Shown one piece after another: positions 16,643 through 25,118 of a stretch of DNA of 64,000 nucleotides (within the stretch, counting starts at the first letter, position 1; every line of letters begins with the position of its first letter). The stretch is from UBA11710 sp049287025 (lineage in GTDB: Bacteria; Patescibacteriota; Patescibacteriia; Magasanikbacterales; UBA922): assembly GCA_049287025.1 (NCBI GenBank), contig JBAQFA010000051.1, positions 1-64,000 on the forward strand. The letters are read 5' to 3'. The notes beneath the pieces are model-generated. The model worked only from the letters and a program-made list of their open reading frames with translations, had not been told where the DNA came from and made no database searches. The position numbers and the translations under genes were made by a program.

Positions 16643-17575
16643 ATGAAAAGAATTTCTATAGTTTTACCGGTTTTTAATGAAGAAAAATCTTTGGAAGAAT
16701 TGATGTCGCGGTTAAGACAAATGGCAGATAAAGAAATGAATTATGAATTTGAGTTTATTTTTATCAACGATGGTAGTAGAGATAAAAGTTTGGAAAAATT
16801 ATATAATTATTCCATAAATGATAAAAGAATAAAAGTTATTGATTTTTCTCGTAATTTTGGACACCAACCAGCCGTGAGCGCTGGCATTGAGCATGCTTTA
16901 GGTGAAGCAATAATTATAATGGATTCTGATTTACAAGATCCGCCGGAATTTATTTCTAGTTTGTTAAAAAAATGGGAAGAGGGTTTTGAGGTGGTTTATG
17001 CTGTTAGAAAAAAGCGTAAAGAAAACATTTTAAAAAGAGTTTGTTATAATTTGTTTTATTTGATTTTAAATAAAATATCAACCGTTTATATACCGAGGGA
17101 TAGTGGTGATTTTTCTTTGATTGACAAAAAAGTAGTTAAAGAAATGATAACTCTAAAAGAGAGAATAAAATTCATTCGTGGTATTAGAGCTTGGGTGGGT
17201 TTTAGACAAATCGGTCTAGAGTATGAAAGAGATGCTAGATTTGCCGGTGAAACTTCTTATAATTTTAGAGCTTTGATTAGAATTGCCTTGGATGCAATTT
17301 TTTCTTTTTCCTTTTTGCCATTAAAATTGCCATTTTATGTTGGTTTTTTTGGGCTGTTTATGTCTTTGGTTATTATTGTTTATTTAATTATTATGTATTT
17401 TTTTACTGGTTTTTTGTTTGAAAATAAATGGGTTTATGTGATAGCGGCTACTTTTATTATGTTAAATCTTAATTTTTTCTTTTTAGGTATTTTTGCAATA
17501 TATTTTTCCCGTTTAATAGATGAAGTAAAAGAACGTCCGTTATATATAATTAATAAAAAAATTAATTTTGATTGA
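16643..17575 (+). CDS. GT2 glycosyltransferase with C-terminal membrane anchor (GtrB/DPM1 type)
   Basis: The 310-residue enzyme shows the GT-A fold start ISIVLPVFNEEKSLEEL, the donor-binding FINDGSRDKSL, DFSRNFGHQPAVSAGIEHAL and the metal site MDSDLQDPPE (about residues 90-100). Two transmembrane segments follow near 228-290. This layout matches enzymes that load a sugar onto undecaprenyl phosphate at the inner face of the membrane. The product probably feeds the membrane glycosyltransferases encoded at 20339-24464. The donor sugar is not predictable. Confidence 0.9.
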   Translation: MKRISIVLPVFNEEKSLEELMSRLRQMADKEMNYEFEFIFINDGSRDKSLEKLYNYSINDKRIKVIDFSRNFGHQPAVSAGIEHALGEAIIIMDSDLQDPPEFISSLLKKWEEGFEVVYAVRKKRKENILKRVCYNLFYLILNKISTVYIPRDSGDFSLIDKKVVKEMITLKERIKFIRGIRAWVGFRQIGLEYERDARFAGETSYNFRALIRIALDAIFSFSFLPLKLPFYVGFFGLFMSLVIIVYLIIMYFFTGFLFENKWVYVIAATFIMLNLNFFFLGIFAIYFSRLIDEVKERPLYIINKKINFD

Positions 17576-17578
17576 AAT

Positions 17579-18700
17579 ATGACAGATAAAAATTTTTGGT
17601 TTGGCAAAAGAGTTTTAGTAACTGGTGGGGATGGTTTTGTGGCTTCTCACCTGGTAAAATTCCTTTTGACTAGGGGAGCAGTGGTGGTAGTGACGGTTAG
17701 ACACAAAAGACCGATTTCTACTTTGCGTTTGATTTTGGAAGAAGATAATAAAGAACATTTTATTAATCCAGATATTGAAGAGTGTGATTTATTAGATTTT
17801 TATTCTTTGAGAAGAGTCTGTGATCGACATCAAATTGATACAATTTTTCATTTGGCAGCTTCGGCAATTGTGGTGGATGCAGCCAATTCACCAGTTTCTA
17901 CAGTTGAAAATAATGTAATGGGTACATTAAATATTTTGGAAGTAGCAAGAATAAATAAAATTCCTAGGGTATTAGTAGTTTCTTCAGACAAAGCTTACGG
18001 GGATCATACTCAAATTCAGTCTGAACAAATTCCTTATTTAGAAAAATATTCACTACGAGGGTTGGATGTTTATAGTGCATCCAAGGTGTGTACTGATGTC
18101 TTGGCTCAGACATATTCTTTTCAATTCAAAGTGCCGGTAATAGTAGCTCGGGCTTGTAATATTTACGGTCCAGGTGATTTAAATTTTTCTCGTCTTATAC
18201 CAAAGACAATTATGGCACTTTTGTCTGGTAAGTCACCAATAATAAATCAAGGTAATGAATTAGTTTTGCGTGAGTATATTTATGTAGAGGATGTGGTAAA
18301 TGCATATTTGTCTTTGTTGGAGAAAGTGCAAGATTATTATGGAGTAGATAATTGCAATATGCCAAAATCTGGTGTTGAAACTTTTGGTTGGGCAGCTTTT
18401 AATGTTGGTAATTATGAGGACAAAGATTTATTAGATATTAAGAAATGCAATGGAATAAAAAGTGTTTCAGACATAATACATATTTTACGCGGTAAAATTG
18501 CTGATGTAGAGCCGATTGTAAAAGAAAAACATGAAAATTTTATTGAAATTCCTGATCAGTATTTGGATTCAAGTAAAATCTTTAAAATTGGTTTTAGACC
18601 ACAGGTTGATTTTGAAGAGGGTTTAGATAGAAGTATTGAGTGGTATAAAAATAATAAAAATTATTTAGAAAAAATAGCCCATAAATATCTAAATACCTAA
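17579..18700 (+). CDS. Extended SDR sugar-nucleotide dehydratase (CDP-glucose 4,6-dehydratase-like)
   Basis: The 373-residue enzyme has the NAD(P)-binding motif VLVTGGDGFVASHLVKFLL near residue 13, FHLAASAIVVDAA near 91, the SSDKAYGDH segment near 137 and the catalytic YSASK near 160, then REYIYVEDVVNAYL near 230. The SSDK(A/V)YG block and overall length point to CDP-glucose or GDP-mannose type 4,6-dehydratases, which make 4-keto-6-deoxy sugars. It would supply an activated deoxysugar to the neighbouring glycosyltransferases. The exact nucleotide sugar is uncertain. Confidence 0.8.
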   Translation: MTDKNFWFGKRVLVTGGDGFVASHLVKFLLTRGAVVVVTVRHKRPISTLRLILEEDNKEHFINPDIEECDLLDFYSLRRVCDRHQIDTIFHLAASAIVVDAANSPVSTVENNVMGTLNILEVARINKIPRVLVVSSDKAYGDHTQIQSEQIPYLEKYSLRGLDVYSASKVCTDVLAQTYSFQFKVPVIVARACNIYGPGDLNFSRLIPKTIMALLSGKSPIINQGNELVLREYIYVEDVVNAYLSLLEKVQDYYGVDNCNMPKSGVETFGWAAFNVGNYEDKDLLDIKKCNGIKSVSDIIHILRGKIADVEPIVKEKHENFIEIPDQYLDSSKIFKIGFRPQVDFEEGLDRSIEWYKNNKNYLEKIAHKYLNT

Positions 18701-18705
18701 GTATT

Positions 18706-19512
18706 ATGATGCCTTTGGTTTCGGTTATAATGATAAATTATAATAATTCTAAGTTTTTATCTGAAGCGATTGAAAGTGTTTTGAATCAAACCTTTAGAGA
18801 TTTTGAATTAATTATTGTGGATGATTGTTCTACGGATAACAGTTTGTTTATTATAAATAGTTACGCCCAAAAAGATTTAAGAGTAAAAGTCTTAAAAAAT
18901 GAAGTTAATAGTCATATAGTTTTTTCTAGAAATAGAGGAATAAAAGAATCAAAAGGGAAATATGTTTTTTTTATAGATAGTGATGATTTGTACATGCCTG
19001 ATTGTGTAAAAAAAAATATTGATTTTTTTGATAAAAATGAAGATTGTGGTTTGTGTGGAACTTGGTCAATGTTAATAGATGAAAATAGTGAACCATTGGG
19101 ATTAAAAAAATATCCTGTAAATGATCAAGAAATTAGATATAGATTATTTTTTTATAATCCTCTAAGATTATTGGCAATAAGAAGGAGCTGTTTTGATAGT
19201 TTGGGGCTACTTGATGATTCTTTTCGTCATTTTGAAGATTTGGAATTTTTGTTTAGAATATCAAAAAGGTATAAATTACATAATTTACCAGAGGTTTTAA
19301 CTAGGTATCGTCTTCACGGTGATAATGCAGTTTTTACCAAACAAAAAGAAATGATAAAGGGTGTTTTGCAATTAAGAAAAGAAATTTTAAAATATTATAA
19401 ACAACCACTGACTTTACCTATAGTTATTTCTTTTTTTCTTACTTGGTTGGCAAAGTTTTTACCAGTGAGTTGGGTTGAATTTTTATTTCAGTTTTTTCGT
19501 AAAAGATTATAA
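18706..19512 (+). CDS. GT2 family glycosyltransferase
   Basis: The 268-residue protein starts PLVSVIMINYNNSKFLSEAI, then has SVLNQTFRDFELIIVDDCS and the metal-binding FFIDSDDLYMPD at about residue 86-97, with an ED pair in FRHFEDLEFLFR near 170 as likely catalytic base. No transmembrane anchor is evident, so it acts at the cytoplasmic face on a lipid-linked or nucleotide substrate. It is five bases after the dehydratase gene and seven before a paralogue. Confidence 0.88.
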   Translation: MMPLVSVIMINYNNSKFLSEAIESVLNQTFRDFELIIVDDCSTDNSLFIINSYAQKDLRVKVLKNEVNSHIVFSRNRGIKESKGKYVFFIDSDDLYMPDCVKKNIDFFDKNEDCGLCGTWSMLIDENSEPLGLKKYPVNDQEIRYRLFFYNPLRLLAIRRSCFDSLGLLDDSFRHFEDLEFLFRISKRYKLHNLPEVLTRYRLHGDNAVFTKQKEMIKGVLQLRKEILKYYKQPLTLPIVISFFLTWLAKFLPVSWVEFLFQFFRKRL

Positions 19513-19518
19513 TTATAT

Positions 19519-20355
19519 ATGTTGTTTCAACCAAAAATCAGCGTGATCATGCCATTTTATAATGATGAAAAATATCTTGAAGAAACGGTAGAAAGTATTT
19601 TGGTGCAGACTTTTGTTGATTTTGAATTTATTATTATTAATGATTATTCAAAAGATAAATCAGGAGAGATAATAAAGAAATATCTTAGTGATCAAAGAAT
19701 TAGATATTTTAATAACTTAGAAAATAAGGGGATTGTTGATAATACAAATATGGCAATTGAAAAGGCCAGAGCAGAATTTATTGCCATTGTAGACCATGAT
19801 GATTTGTCAGATCCAACACGTTTGCAAAAAGAATTTGATTTTTTAACAAATAATCCAGATTATGCCTTAGTTAGTTCATTTGTGAAATATATTGATTCTG
19901 TTGGTAAAGAAATTGGCTTTTCGACGCAATCAATTTCTAATGAAGATATTCGCAAGGATATTTTTTTGCATTGTCCTTTTTGGAATCCAGCTTGTATGTT
20001 TAGAAAGTCGGTTTGGCAAGAAGTTGGTAAATATCGTAAACAGTATGAATTGTGTCAAGATTATGATTTGTTGTTTAGAATAGTTTATTCTGGTTATAAA
20101 GTAGCTAATTTACCTGAGTTTTTGCTTAAGTATCGAATTCATGTGACCAATGCTTCTTTCAAGAGAGTACGCGAATTAGAAAAGAAGTGCTATCATTTAA
20201 GAATAGAAATGGTAAAAAAATTTAATTTGAAATTATCTTGGAAAGAAAAATTATTTATGTGGGCACATCTAATTCTTGGCTATTCTCTCTCTGGGTATCA
20301 GAAAAAAAAAATAGAAACTCTTTTCAAAAAAATATTTTATGGTAGAAAAATTTAA
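19519..20355 (+). CDS. GT2 family glycosyltransferase (paralogue of the previous gene)
   Basis: The 278-residue protein has the same plan as its neighbour: KISVIMPFYNDEKYLEETVE, SILVQTFVDFEFIIINDYS, the metal site AIVDHDDLSDPTRL near residue 92 (DHD replacing DSD), and ELCQDYDLLFRIVY near 178. The two genes look like an old tandem duplication with different acceptor loops. Its end overlaps the start of the following membrane-protein gene by 17 bases, which indicates translational coupling. Confidence 0.88.
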   Translation: MLFQPKISVIMPFYNDEKYLEETVESILVQTFVDFEFIIINDYSKDKSGEIIKKYLSDQRIRYFNNLENKGIVDNTNMAIEKARAEFIAIVDHDDLSDPTRLQKEFDFLTNNPDYALVSSFVKYIDSVGKEIGFSTQSISNEDIRKDIFLHCPFWNPACMFRKSVWQEVGKYRKQYELCQDYDLLFRIVYSGYKVANLPEFLLKYRIHVTNASFKRVRELEKKCYHLRIEMVKKFNLKLSWKEKLFMWAHLILGYSLSGYQKKKIETLFKKIFYGRKI

Positions 20356-22750
20356 ATTTTTTTTAAGTAAAAATTGGGGTTGGTTGGTTTTTTTAATAAT
20401 GACTTTTTTGAGTTTATCATTTATGATTTTTCAAAAAGGAGTGTGGACTTTTATAGACGAAGCTTATCAAATTTATTATCTTTTAAATTCCGGGGTATAT
20501 TGGCACCATCTTTTTAATTTTTGGGATTCTTGGATTTTTTTTGGCCATGATGCTAGTCAACTTTTATCTAGTAGAATGTGGCCAGGAATTATAGAAAATT
20601 TTTTAAAATTATTGTTTGGTTTAAAATTTGGGAATATAGCATACTTTATTCTGTATTTTTTATTTTCCTATCTTTCTAGTCGCAAATGTCTATCATATAT
20701 TGTAGATAAAAATAGTAGTATAGTAGGTGCTTTATTTTTTACTTTTAATCCTTTGTCCATTTTCATGTTGGCCGAAGGAAATTTTGTTTTTGTTTATCCA
20801 TCTATAACTATAATAATTGCTTCTTTTTTAGGTTATATTAATAAAAAAGAAAAGATTGATTGGAAATTTTTACTAGTTTTTTTGTTTGGTTGTTGTTTTT
20901 TGATGGCTTATCCACGGATAAGTTGTATGTATATTATTTTACTTTTTAGTATTATTATATTTTATTGGAAATTTTTTTGGCAGATCTTACAAGAACAAAA
21001 AAAGAAAATGTTTTTGTTGTTTGTGTGTACACTAATTTTTTTATTGCCGATTATACTTAGTTATGGGTTGGTTTTTTTTGATTCTACTAAAGGACAATTA
21101 CCAGGAGTTTATAATTATGTAGAAAATGGCAAGGTATATGCTCAGAATGCTTATAGCATAAACAAGGAAGAAAGTTTTGATAATGCTTTTTTTCTAGATG
21201 AAATTTTTCCAAATTTTATTTATCAAATGTATGACAAACAGTGGGTAAGATTTATTTTAATATCGGTTTTTGGTTCGATTTTTTTATTATTTTTTTTATT
21301 TCAAAAACAGAATAAATTTACAAGAAAAGAACGTTCTTTAATTTTATTTTTTCTTTCGGTATTGGTTTGTAGTATTTTTATTAGAATGATTGGTAAATTT
21401 GTTTCTTTGGACAATTTTACTCTTGTAATTTATAAATATTTATTTTTTTTAACCAATTGGGTTAATTGGATTTCTTTTGTTACATTGTTTGGTTTGATTG
21501 TGCCTTTTACTTTTCTTATTTTTAAGAGTGAAAATATATTAAAGAAAATCTTATTTTTTTTATTTTGTTTAATGTTGTTTGTTTGTGTTTATTCCACTCT
21601 TAGGTTCGGTGATAATCCTAAGTTGGATACTTTGAGCTTAGGTGATATCCCTAAAGATTATCAATCTCTTTTTGTACAAACGAAAAACTATTCACCTAAA
21701 CCAGCTTTGTTTTTTCCAGATTATTTAAATTATTTTAAATGGTTTCCTTCTTATCTGTTGGATATTACATTTAGCGGAAATTATCAAAATTTGTTTAGTA
21801 GTAATGACCGTTTGGTTAATAATAAGCAAATTGGGGTTGTGGGGAAAATTTACAATGTAAATACTTATAAAAACATCCAAAATTTATTTATTTTTAATTT
21901 AAAAGATTTGTTTGTTTTTAAAGACGTTAAGGAAGTTGTTGTTGGTCAGTTTTCTTGGACTGAACCAAATAAGAGGGTGGAGAGATCAAAAGAGGCCTAT
22001 GATTTTTTGATTAACAACAATGAAGTGACCTCAACTTTTGATAATAATTTGGCTCATTTTAATTTAATAAATTCAGACGACTTTGATTATTTAGTTTATT
22101 TACCTAAAAAAATTATTTATAGTGAGTTGACTGAATTTTTGGATTCTACTTCAACTCCACAGGCAAGGCCAGTACTAGTTGATAAAGAGTCTTATAATAA
22201 ACAAGCGGTGGAAGGTTTAGATGATTTTAATTTTAATGAAAATAATTCTGTTGATGTTAAGTATTCTTTTCTTAACAAAAGCAAATATTATTTAAAAATA
22301 AACAGATCTAACCTGGACAAGTCCATGTTACTTCACCTTAATCAAACTTTTGCCAGTGGTTGGAAACTAAAATTTGTAGATAAAGAATATTTTGAAGAAA
22401 AAAAATGTGAAGATGATTATGTATTTTATAAATTATCAAATAATAGTGTGTGTCATTATAATTCCAAAATTTTAGAATTGGAAGATGTAAGGCTTTTATT
22501 TAAGCCTACTTTGTCAGATACAAAACATTTTCAAGGTAATTTTATTGGTAATACTTGGTTGGTTGATCCTCAAGATATACCAAATAATTATAAAAACAAC
22601 GAGGATTTGTATGTAGTTTTGGTTTATCAAAACCAGATTTATTATGGCTACGCGACCGCTACGTCAATTTTGGTTTGTATTGTTTTGTTGGGGCTGACCA
22701 TAATTCAAGAGATAAAGAAAAAATATTTTGTTAAAAATGAAAATAATTGA
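20339..22750 (+). CDS. Large membrane glycosyltransferase-like protein (GT-C/YfhO-like plan)
   Basis: The 803-residue protein has about twelve transmembrane segments in residues 1-420, then a long extracytoplasmic domain (about 425-765) and one last transmembrane helix (YATATSILVCIVLLGLTII). Near the N-terminus an acidic residue in the first loop (FIDEAYQIYYL) fits the catalytic acidic site of GT-C enzymes. This layout resembles YfhO-like and arabinofuranosyltransferase-like proteins that use lipid-phosphate sugars. I cannot name the family with certainty; the call rests on topology and context. Confidence 0.6.
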   Translation: MVEKFKFFLSKNWGWLVFLIMTFLSLSFMIFQKGVWTFIDEAYQIYYLLNSGVYWHHLFNFWDSWIFFGHDASQLLSSRMWPGIIENFLKLLFGLKFGNIAYFILYFLFSYLSSRKCLSYIVDKNSSIVGALFFTFNPLSIFMLAEGNFVFVYPSITIIIASFLGYINKKEKIDWKFLLVFLFGCCFLMAYPRISCMYIILLFSIIIFYWKFFWQILQEQKKKMFLLFVCTLIFLLPIILSYGLVFFDSTKGQLPGVYNYVENGKVYAQNAYSINKEESFDNAFFLDEIFPNFIYQMYDKQWVRFILISVFGSIFLLFFLFQKQNKFTRKERSLILFFLSVLVCSIFIRMIGKFVSLDNFTLVIYKYLFFLTNWVNWISFVTLFGLIVPFTFLIFKSENILKKILFFLFCLMLFVCVYSTLRFGDNPKLDTLSLGDIPKDYQSLFVQTKNYSPKPALFFPDYLNYFKWFPSYLLDITFSGNYQNLFSSNDRLVNNKQIGVVGKIYNVNTYKNIQNLFIFNLKDLFVFKDVKEVVVGQFSWTEPNKRVERSKEAYDFLINNNEVTSTFDNNLAHFNLINSDDFDYLVYLPKKIIYSELTEFLDSTSTPQARPVLVDKESYNKQAVEGLDDFNFNENNSVDVKYSFLNKSKYYLKINRSNLDKSMLLHLNQTFASGWKLKFVDKEYFEEKKCEDDYVFYKLSNNSVCHYNSKILELEDVRLLFKPTLSDTKHFQGNFIGNTWLVDPQDIPNNYKNNEDLYVVLVYQNQIYYGYATATSILVCIVLLGLTIIQEIKKKYFVKNENN

Positions 22751-24464
22751 ATTTTTCAAAAAAAATAGTTTGGTCATAGCGTACTCAGCTTTGGTAGTTT
22801 TGATACTCGCGCCATTGATGCGTAAGGGGTATATTTTTGGAACTGATTTAACATTTGGACCAAATAGACTCTTGCCAACCATAGGCGAAAACACCTATTT
22901 ATTGGATTGGGTGCATTATCTTTGGCAACAATTTTTGCCAGTTTGGTTATTAGAAAAAATTGTCTTTGTTTTTATATTTGTAATCATGATCTATGGTACA
23001 GATAAACTTTTGCAGTTTTTTGTGTCTGACAAATGGTTGAGATTTTCCGGAGTATTAATAGTGACTGGTAGTCCATTTTTATATGAAAGATTTGTAGATG
23101 GGGCCTTCAATGTTTATTGGTCTTATGCTCTGTATCCATTATTTCTATTTTTAATTATTAAATTTTTTGCAGAACGTAGTTTTATAAATATTATAAAATT
23201 GTTAATTATAGTTTTTGTTTTATTAGGCACTTCTATTTATAATGTTTTGATTATTTTTTTAGTAAGTCTGATTTTTTTTATTGTTTATCTGATTCGAGAT
23301 GTCGATAAAAAAGATTTGTTTTGGAAAAGTGGTTTAGTCTTATTGTTGGCGGTTATTACCAATTTGTATTGGATGATACCGACACTGCAAAAAGAAAATG
23401 ATCAAGGTTATTTGATTGTTGATTCTGTTAACCAAGAAGATTTTAGAGTATTTGCCCCAGTCGGTATTGACCCTCTAAATGTACTTTTGTCAGTTTTGGC
23501 TACTGGTGGGCATTGGGGAGCAGCTACAGACAGGTATTTATCATTTGATCAATTTAATTCTCGGTGGTATTTGGCTTGGTTTTTAATATTTTTATTAATA
23601 ATATTTGGAATAGTAAAAAGTTTTAAAAATGCAGAAAAAATAAAAAGAATTTTTTTGGCATTGTTATTAATTGGAATATTTTGTTATTTTTTCGCTTTAG
23701 GTGTTTCTACTGTTTTTTCTAATTATCTTACAAAATTTTTATCTACCCATTTTGTTGTGTATAATGGGTTTAGAGAGACAACTAAGTGGTTGGGTTTGGT
23801 ACCAATTGTTTATGCTGTGTTTTATGTTTTTGGAGCAAAAAAGTTATTAGAAATAAAAATGATGGAGAATAAAAGAAAGATAATTTTATTAGCAATAATT
23901 TTGTTGCCGTTTCTTTTTTCTTTGCCAATTTTTTTGGGTGGACACGGCCAAGTAAAGGCAGTTGATTATCCAAAAGACTGGTATGAGCTGGATGAAAAAA
24001 TTAATCAAACAATCTTAATTGATAATGAGAATTGTGAATATAAACAAAATAAAAAAATTGAGAATTGTTATACAGCACTAGTTTTGCCTTGGCATTTTTA
24101 TCAACATTTTAAGTTTGTAAACAGAATTGTTATTAATCCTTTTGTGAGTTTTTTGAAAGTTAGAGCTTTGGTAGCTGATAATATAGAAATTGGTAAAATT
24201 TATTCTCAGAGCAACCGGTTTGAATCAAAAATTATAGAAAAATATTTTTCACCCACTGGTGTTTGGTATTATAAAAATGACCTAGAAGTAGATGAATATA
24301 ATATTTTTTTAGATGAACTTAAAAAAATGGGTGTTAAATACATTATTTTAGATAAAGAGATGGACTATGAGTGGTATCAGAATATTTTTTTAAAAATGCT
24401 TGATGTTAACTTATTAAAACTGTGGTGGTCGAGTGATAATTTACTTGTTTATGAAATTTATTAA
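22737..24464 (+). CDS. Polytopic membrane protein, glycosyltransferase-like
   Basis: The 575-residue protein has about twelve hydrophobic segments up to residue 400 and a C-terminal soluble part (about 400-575). The ATG at 22737 is preferred over a TTG three codons earlier; it overlaps the upstream gene by 14 bases, suggesting coupling. The first loop contains FGTDLTFGPNRLLPTIGE with an Asp where GT-C enzymes keep a catalytic acid. It is similar in plan to the preceding protein but lacks the last helix. A role in transferring or polymerising lipid-linked sugar is inferred. Confidence 0.55.
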   Translation: MKIIEFFKKNSLVIAYSALVVLILAPLMRKGYIFGTDLTFGPNRLLPTIGENTYLLDWVHYLWQQFLPVWLLEKIVFVFIFVIMIYGTDKLLQFFVSDKWLRFSGVLIVTGSPFLYERFVDGAFNVYWSYALYPLFLFLIIKFFAERSFINIIKLLIIVFVLLGTSIYNVLIIFLVSLIFFIVYLIRDVDKKDLFWKSGLVLLLAVITNLYWMIPTLQKENDQGYLIVDSVNQEDFRVFAPVGIDPLNVLLSVLATGGHWGAATDRYLSFDQFNSRWYLAWFLIFLLIIFGIVKSFKNAEKIKRIFLALLLIGIFCYFFALGVSTVFSNYLTKFLSTHFVVYNGFRETTKWLGLVPIVYAVFYVFGAKKLLEIKMMENKRKIILLAIILLPFLFSLPIFLGGHGQVKAVDYPKDWYELDEKINQTILIDNENCEYKQNKKIENCYTALVLPWHFYQHFKFVNRIVINPFVSFLKVRALVADNIEIGKIYSQSNRFESKIIEKYFSPTGVWYYKNDLEVDEYNIFLDELKKMGVKYIILDKEMDYEWYQNIFLKMLDVNLLKLWWSSDNLLVYEIY

Positions 24465-25023
24465 AATTTTGAAAGATGATTTAGAATTTATTTTTGATTA
24501 TTTTGCTAGCCATTATTTATTTTTGTTTAGTTTTTTTTGTTTAGCTTTTGTCTTGACGGTTTTTATTCCGGTTTGGTCTCCATTAGTTAATGTAAAAGCT
24601 CTGGTAGTTTTTTTTATAATTTATAATGTGTTTGTTTTGCTCAGCAAAAAAGGAAAGAAATTTTTGTCTGAGATTTTTTTGGTATACAAGAAAAAGAGGT
24701 TAAATTTATCTTTTTTTCCACAACTCAGTTTGAGACTAAAGGACATTATAAAATTTATTTTGTTTACTTTAATTTTAGTGGTTTATTTGTTTTTCTTTCA
24801 TAATCTATTTTCTTTTATTTTCTTTTTTTTAGGTTGTTGGGCGGTTTTATATTATTTAGAAAGTAGAGTACTGGCGGGATTGGCAATATTGTGTTTACTT
24901 GGGCATTTTTTCCTTGTTTGGTATAAACAGACGTTATTAGCGGAAAGTTTGGCTTTGAGCGTTTTCTATTTATTAGTCATTGCTACTATAGTAGAAGTAA
25001 AGAATTTTTGGTTAAAAAAATAA
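24451..25023 (+). CDS. Small polytopic membrane protein, unknown
   Basis: The 190-residue product has five or so hydrophobic segments, a basic loop (KKGKKFLSEIFLVYKKKRLN) and no motif I recognise. The ATG at 24451 is preferred over a GTG at 24433; it overlaps the previous stop by 14 bases. It closes the A/T-rich glycan locus and is followed by the promoter of the giant surface protein. It may assist the membrane glycosyltransferase upstream, judging only by coupling. Confidence 0.5.
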   Translation: MKFIKILKDDLEFIFDYFASHYLFLFSFFCLAFVLTVFIPVWSPLVNVKALVVFFIIYNVFVLLSKKGKKFLSEIFLVYKKKRLNLSFFPQLSLRLKDIIKFILFTLILVVYLFFFHNLFSFIFFFLGCWAVLYYLESRVLAGLAILCLLGHFFLVWYKQTLLAESLALSVFYLLVIATIVEVKNFWLKK

Positions 25024-25080
25024 GTTTGAATATAAAACTGTGGATAATATAGGTTTCACATAGAATTTTTATAATTTTTG

Positions 25081-25089
25081 TGGTATAAT
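25081..25089 (+). promoter_or_regulatory. Extended -10 promoter of the giant surface protein
   Basis: TGGTATAAT is an extended -10 element, 30 bases before the ATG. No good -35 lies at the normal distance. The same nine bases form the -10 of the gpmI promoter at 51371. Confidence 0.55.
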
Positions 25090-25118
25090 TCCTTCAAGGA
25101 TTAAACAATTCGTTTTTT